A stretch of DNA of 64,000 bases from a gamma proteobacterium SS-5. Its GTDB lineage: Bacteria; Pseudomonadota; Gammaproteobacteria; Chromatiales; Chromatiaceae. The notes under the pieces are model-generated. The model did not search any database. It was given only the letters and a program-made list of their open reading frames with translations, and was not told where the DNA came from. Location: the NCBI GenBank assembly GCA_009497875.2, contig CP032508.2, positions 2,914,001 to 2,978,000 of the forward strand. Direction: 5' to 3'. Shown one piece after another: positions 62,920 to 64,000 of this stretch. The stretch's first letter is position 1. Every line of letters begins with the position of its first letter. Made by a program: the position numbers and the translations under genes.

Positions 62920-64000
62920 ATGAACCTCAAACCCCTTTTCGTCTTATGGCCACTCCTCCTGTTGTCCTTCGGCCTGGCGGCCGCTGAGGATGAGAAGATC
63001 GAATACGGCGTGTCGGAATACGCCAACACCTTCCAGGACAAGACCCTCAAGCAGCACCACAATCGCCCCTCCACCGCCGATCATGGCGAATTTGATGAGC
63101 TCAAAGGCCCCTTTGCCAGCGGCCCTGAGGTGACCAAGGCCTGCCTCGGCTGTCACAACAAGGCGGGCAGCCAGTTTGCCAAGAACAAGCACTGGACCTG
63201 GGAGTACAAGCACCCGGTCACCGGCCAGCTGCTGGGCAAGAAGCACCTGATCAACGGCTTTTGCACCAACGCCCGAGGCAACGAGGGCATGTGCGCCCAG
63301 TGCCACGCCGGCTACGGCTGGAAGGATGAGGGCTTCGACTTCACCAAGCTGGAGAACATCGACTGCCTGATCTGCCACGAGTCCACCGGCACCTATTACA
63401 AGACCCCCAACAGCGAGGGCAACGCCGCCTGCTCGGTGATGTTCGAGGGCAAGCCGGCGATCGAATGGGAGCGGGTAGCCCAGAGCGTGAGCCTGCCCTC
63501 GCGCAACAACTGCGGCAAGTGTCACTTCTTCGGCGGTGGTGGCGACAACGTCAAGCACGGCGATCTGTCCTCGGCCCTGTTCAATCCGCCCAAGGCGCTG
63601 GATGTGCACATGGCCGCCGATGGCAATAACTTCGACTGCACCACCTGCCACGTCGGCGAGGGTCACCAGTGGGAGGGCAGCCGGTACCAAATGACGGTGT
63701 TCGATGCAAAGGGCACCGGCAAACCGGGCATGCCCCGGGATACCGCCAGCTGCGCCAGCTGTCATGGCCATGAGCCGCACCCCAAGGTGAATGTCAGCGG
63801 CCTGCTGCTCAACAGCCACACGGAAAAACTGGCCTGCGAGACCTGCCATATCCCCGAGTTCGCCCGTGGCGGCGTGGCCACGGTCACCCATTGGGACTGG
63901 CGCACCCAGGGCAAGCTGAAGAACGGCGAGGGCTACAAGCTCAAGGAATACACCCAGGGCAACGGCGAGCACCGCGCCACCTACAAGTCCATCAAGGGTG
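62920..64000 (+). CDS. Octaheme c-type cytochrome, tetrathionate-reductase (OTR) family, N-terminal part
   Basis: An exported multiheme cytochrome that runs off the right edge after 360 codons. A Sec signal peptide (1-22, MNLKPLFVLWPLLLLSFGLA) is followed by seven CxxCH motifs at residues 75 (CLGCH), 125 (CAQCH), 149 (CLICH), 198 (CGKCH), 240 (CTTCH), 278 (CASCH) and 306 (CETCH). The eighth is expected beyond the window. The layout matches the octaheme tetrathionate reductase-like family, members of which also reduce nitrite and hydroxylamine in vitro. A Dnr box upstream points to a nitrogen-oxide role here; the true substrate is open. Confidence 0.88.
   Translation, partial: MNLKPLFVLWPLLLLSFGLAAAEDEKIEYGVSEYANTFQDKTLKQHHNRPSTADHGEFDELKGPFASGPEVTKACLGCHNKAGSQFAKNKHWTWEYKHPVTGQLLGKKHLINGFCTNARGNEGMCAQCHAGYGWKDEGFDFTKLENIDCLICHESTGTYYKTPNSEGNAACSVMFEGKPAIEWERVAQSVSLPSRNNCGKCHFFGGGGDNVKHGDLSSALFNPPKALDVHMAADGNNFDCTTCHVGEGHQWEGSRYQMTVFDAKGTGKPGMPRDTASCASCHGHEPHPKVNVSGLLLNSHTEKLACETCHIPEFARGGVATVTHWDWRTQGKLKNGEGYKLKEYTQGNGEHRATYKSIKG

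Noticed and set aside
62944-63972. 342-codon minus-strand frame over the octaheme cytochrome
   Set aside because: The plus strand carries seven CxxCH motifs and a signal peptide in one frame, so the minus-strand frame is a shadow.

Overview
The window reads as the chromosome of a GC-rich, motile, halotolerant, denitrifying gammaproteobacterium. The protein types and the order of the flagellar/chemotaxis block (fliLMNOPQR, flhB, flhA, flhF, flhG, fliA, cheY, cheA, cheB, parC) resemble Pseudomonas/Chromatiales-type genomes. Genus-level placement is not possible from the sequence alone. No rRNA, tRNA, CRISPR array or prophage was recognised.

Layout. 1-2557: carA and the start of carB (arginine/pyrimidine precursor), minus strand, then recQ on the plus strand. 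5011-7303: a palindromic repeat, a FliK-like gene and a stand-alone FlhB C-terminal-domain gene. 7376-10636: an ectoine operon, ectR-ectA-ectB-ectC, with the chemotaxis adaptor gene cheW following ectC by 11 bases. 10918-22749: parC, cheB, cheA, cheY, fliA, flhG, flhF, flhA, flhB (minus). 23179-25593: a DUF898/YjgN-like membrane protein and an M48 metalloprotease, inserted on the opposite strand and splitting the flagellar cluster. 25646-30210: fliR to fliL (minus). 30403-45110: housekeeping and envelope genes (L,D-transpeptidase, cysS, two cyclophilins, lpxH, a MepK/YcbK-like and LdtD-like pair, gshA, pbpG, a PerM-like permease, a LysR regulator, acnB). 45203-56403: a nitrous oxide reductase cluster of the Sec-dependent (clade II) type, nosZ, two cytochromes c, nosB, nosD, nosG, nosH, nosF, nosL, nosY. 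56647-64000: a ZnuA-like/Sco fusion, a small exported protein, a Dnr regulator, norCB, a toxin-antitoxin pair between two copies of a 373-bp repeat, and the start of an octaheme cytochrome c gene.

How it fits together. The right-hand 19 kb looks like one nitrogen-oxide respiration island. Palindromes of the form TTGAC-N4-RTCAA lie upstream of dnr, nosZ, the diheme cytochrome gene, norC and the octaheme cytochrome gene, so Dnr probably controls the whole set in response to NO and low oxygen. NorCB would reduce NO to N2O and NosZ would reduce N2O to N2, with electrons from the NosG/NosH iron-sulfur proteins and the small cytochromes. NosDFYL and the Sco fusion would serve copper-site assembly. 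No nitrite reductase is present in the window.

A second theme is dispersed intergenic repeats. Several families (CACAGAG-type, CGCAGAG-type, CCCCTTTGCAAAGGGG palindromes, a GATTACCCC-type element, GAAGTCGAAG hairpins) fill nearly every gap longer than about 150 bp. They break up operons (fliN/fliM, nosF/nosH, nosL/nosY) and appear to supply the C-terminal codons of carA and of the M48 protease.
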